25,503 bases of DNA from Flavobacteriales bacterium (GTDB taxonomy: Bacteria; Bacteroidota; Bacteroidia; Flavobacteriales_D; Parvicellaceae). The translations under genes were made by a program, and so were the position numbers. This document shows, piece after piece, positions 24,622 through 25,503 of this stretch. The notes below the pieces were generated by a model that saw only the letters and a program-made list of their open reading frames with translations, was not told the origin of the DNA and did no database searches. Positions within the stretch are counted from its first letter, which is position 1. Every line of letters starts with the position of its first letter. Location of the stretch: assembly GCA_026993705.1 (NCBI GenBank), contig JALWSJ010000115.1, positions 1-25,503 of the forward strand. The letters run 5' to 3'.

Positions 24622-25503
24622 TTATCTTTTATCAAATAATCGGAGAAAGAGTACAAATAAACTTCCGGCTCTCCATGCCATCCAGGCTAAGAAGGCAAAC
24701 CAAATTCCTTGTATTCCCCAACCTAAATAATTGAATAAATAAAGTAGTGGTATAAAAATTAAGAATGTCCCAATGAGCAAGATATTGCGTAGGACTTTTG
24801 CTTTTCCTAAGCCTTTAAAAACACCGTCCAACGAAAAAGCTATGGAATTTACAGGTTGTGAAATGATGATTATCCAAAAGAAAGAATAGAAAATAGGACG
24901 TATATCTTCTTCAAAATAAATCCGAGCTATAAGTGGCGAGGCAAGAGCATAAACCAGACTTAAAACAAGTGCAACTCCGACATTTATTTTGATTAAAAAT
25001 AAACCTAAGTGCTTCAGCTTATCCATGTTTCTCTCGCCTAACAACTTACCTGATATAGCATTGCCTGCATTAGAATATCCATCAATAAAAAAAGAAGAAA
25101 ACAACCAAATATTTATCCCTAAAGCATAGGCTGAAAGTACTTTTTCTCCGTAAGTATTAGCAAAGCGAAGTGCTAAAATAAAACTGATATTCAGTGCAAC
25201 GGTTCGTATCAGCATATTGGCACTTAAAGCTAATGTTTCTTTTAGATGCGGATTTATTTTTAGTGTGATGTGAAGGTTAAAGGGGGTCTTTTTTATCAAA
25301 AACCAACCGCCTAACGCCGCCATAATTGCTTGAGCAATCAGACTCGCAAGAGCCGCACCTTTTACGCCCATTGCCGGCAAGTAACCTTCAATACCATGAA
25401 TAAGAAGCAAGTCTAAAAATAAATTTACCAACCCGCCTGCAAGACTGATTTTCATCGCCCAAGAGGTATTTTGGTATCCTCTGAATATTCCGAAAACACC
25501 TGC
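24622..25503 (-). CDS. MATE-family efflux transporter (C-terminal part)
   Basis: The frame is open to the right window edge, giving 293 visible residues; the N-terminal third or more is outside. Visible upstream of the internal Met (25455) is AGVFGIFRGYQNTSWA, which matches the conserved GVFRGxQNT motif at the end of the first MATE half, so 25455 is not the true start. Then follow about seven to eight membrane helices (for example INIWLFSSFFIDGYSNAGNAISGKLLGERN, the second-half equivalent of the substrate-cavity helices, and VNSIAFSLDGVFKGLGKAKVLRN). MATE proteins export cations or drugs in exchange for Na+ or H+; this one looks nearest the DinF-like branch, an inference. Its stop codon is 9 bp from repeat copy F. 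Confidence 0.88.
   Translation of the reverse strand, partial: AGVFGIFRGYQNTSWAMKISLAGGLVNLFLDLLLIHGIEGYLPAMGVKGAALASLIAQAIMAALGGWFLIKKTPFNLHITLKINPHLKETLALSANMLIRTVALNISFILALRFANTYGEKVLSAYALGINIWLFSSFFIDGYSNAGNAISGKLLGERNMDKLKHLGLFLIKINVGVALVLSLVYALASPLIARIYFEEDIRPIFYSFFWIIIISQPVNSIAFSLDGVFKGLGKAKVLRNILLIGTFLIFIPLLYLFNYLGWGIQGIWFAFLAWMAWRAGSLFVLFLRLFDKR

Overview
The window is AT-rich chromosomal DNA from a member of the Bacteroidota, almost certainly class Flavobacteriia. The evidence is a set of type IX secretion (T9SS) and gliding-type genes (PorP/SprF family, GldH, T9SS plug protein, type A and type B sorting domains), the MurF-Alr fusion typical of Bacteroidota, a RicT-like PSP1 protein directly upstream of gldH, and TAnnTTTG-type -7 promoter boxes. 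I do not assign a genus.

Layout from left to right. 1-3767 (minus strand) is a T9SS surface module: a type B-sorted secreted protein, a PorP/SprF-like outer-membrane protein and a TPR/propeller/OmpA-type protein cut by the window edge. 3834-4853 is ruvB (minus). 5228-8488 is a large secreted protein with PKD and type A sorting domains (minus), followed by a good terminator. 9018-10980 is a DUF3817 membrane protein plus ettA, an ABC-F ribosome factor (minus). 11186-11662 is an acidic protein of unknown function (minus). 11901-13692 is ricT-gldH (plus). 14236-16008 is ndk, a terminator and the T9SS plug gene (plus). 16044-21319 is gcvP followed by murF-alr (minus). 21712-24237 is ftsK (plus). 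24622-25503 is the C-terminal part of a MATE-family transporter (minus), cut by the window edge.

All five gene-free stretches longer than 300 bp hold a copy of the same intergenic element: 4854-5227, 8489-9017, 13693-14235, 21320-21711 and 24238-24621. A sixth copy sits in the shorter gap 10981-11185. Read in its own direction the element is: box GGGCGTTCCC, long hairpin, box GGTCGGGCTATC-ACTACTC, second hairpin, box GTTCAAACACGCCGTTCTATCCCTAACGC-like. The boxes are conserved, while the hairpin stems differ completely in sequence between copies yet stay self-complementary. This compensatory pattern is the most notable signal in the window. It suggests a structured RNA family or a hairpin-based mobile repeat; it may correspond to the flavobacterial Flavo-1 candidate RNA, which I could not verify. 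No transposase, tRNA, rRNA or CRISPR array was seen.

Functionally the window is a core-genome segment: DNA repair and segregation (ruvB, ftsK), wall synthesis (murF-alr), nucleotide and one-carbon metabolism (ndk, gcvP), translation control (ettA), and cell-surface secretion and motility genes at four separate loci.
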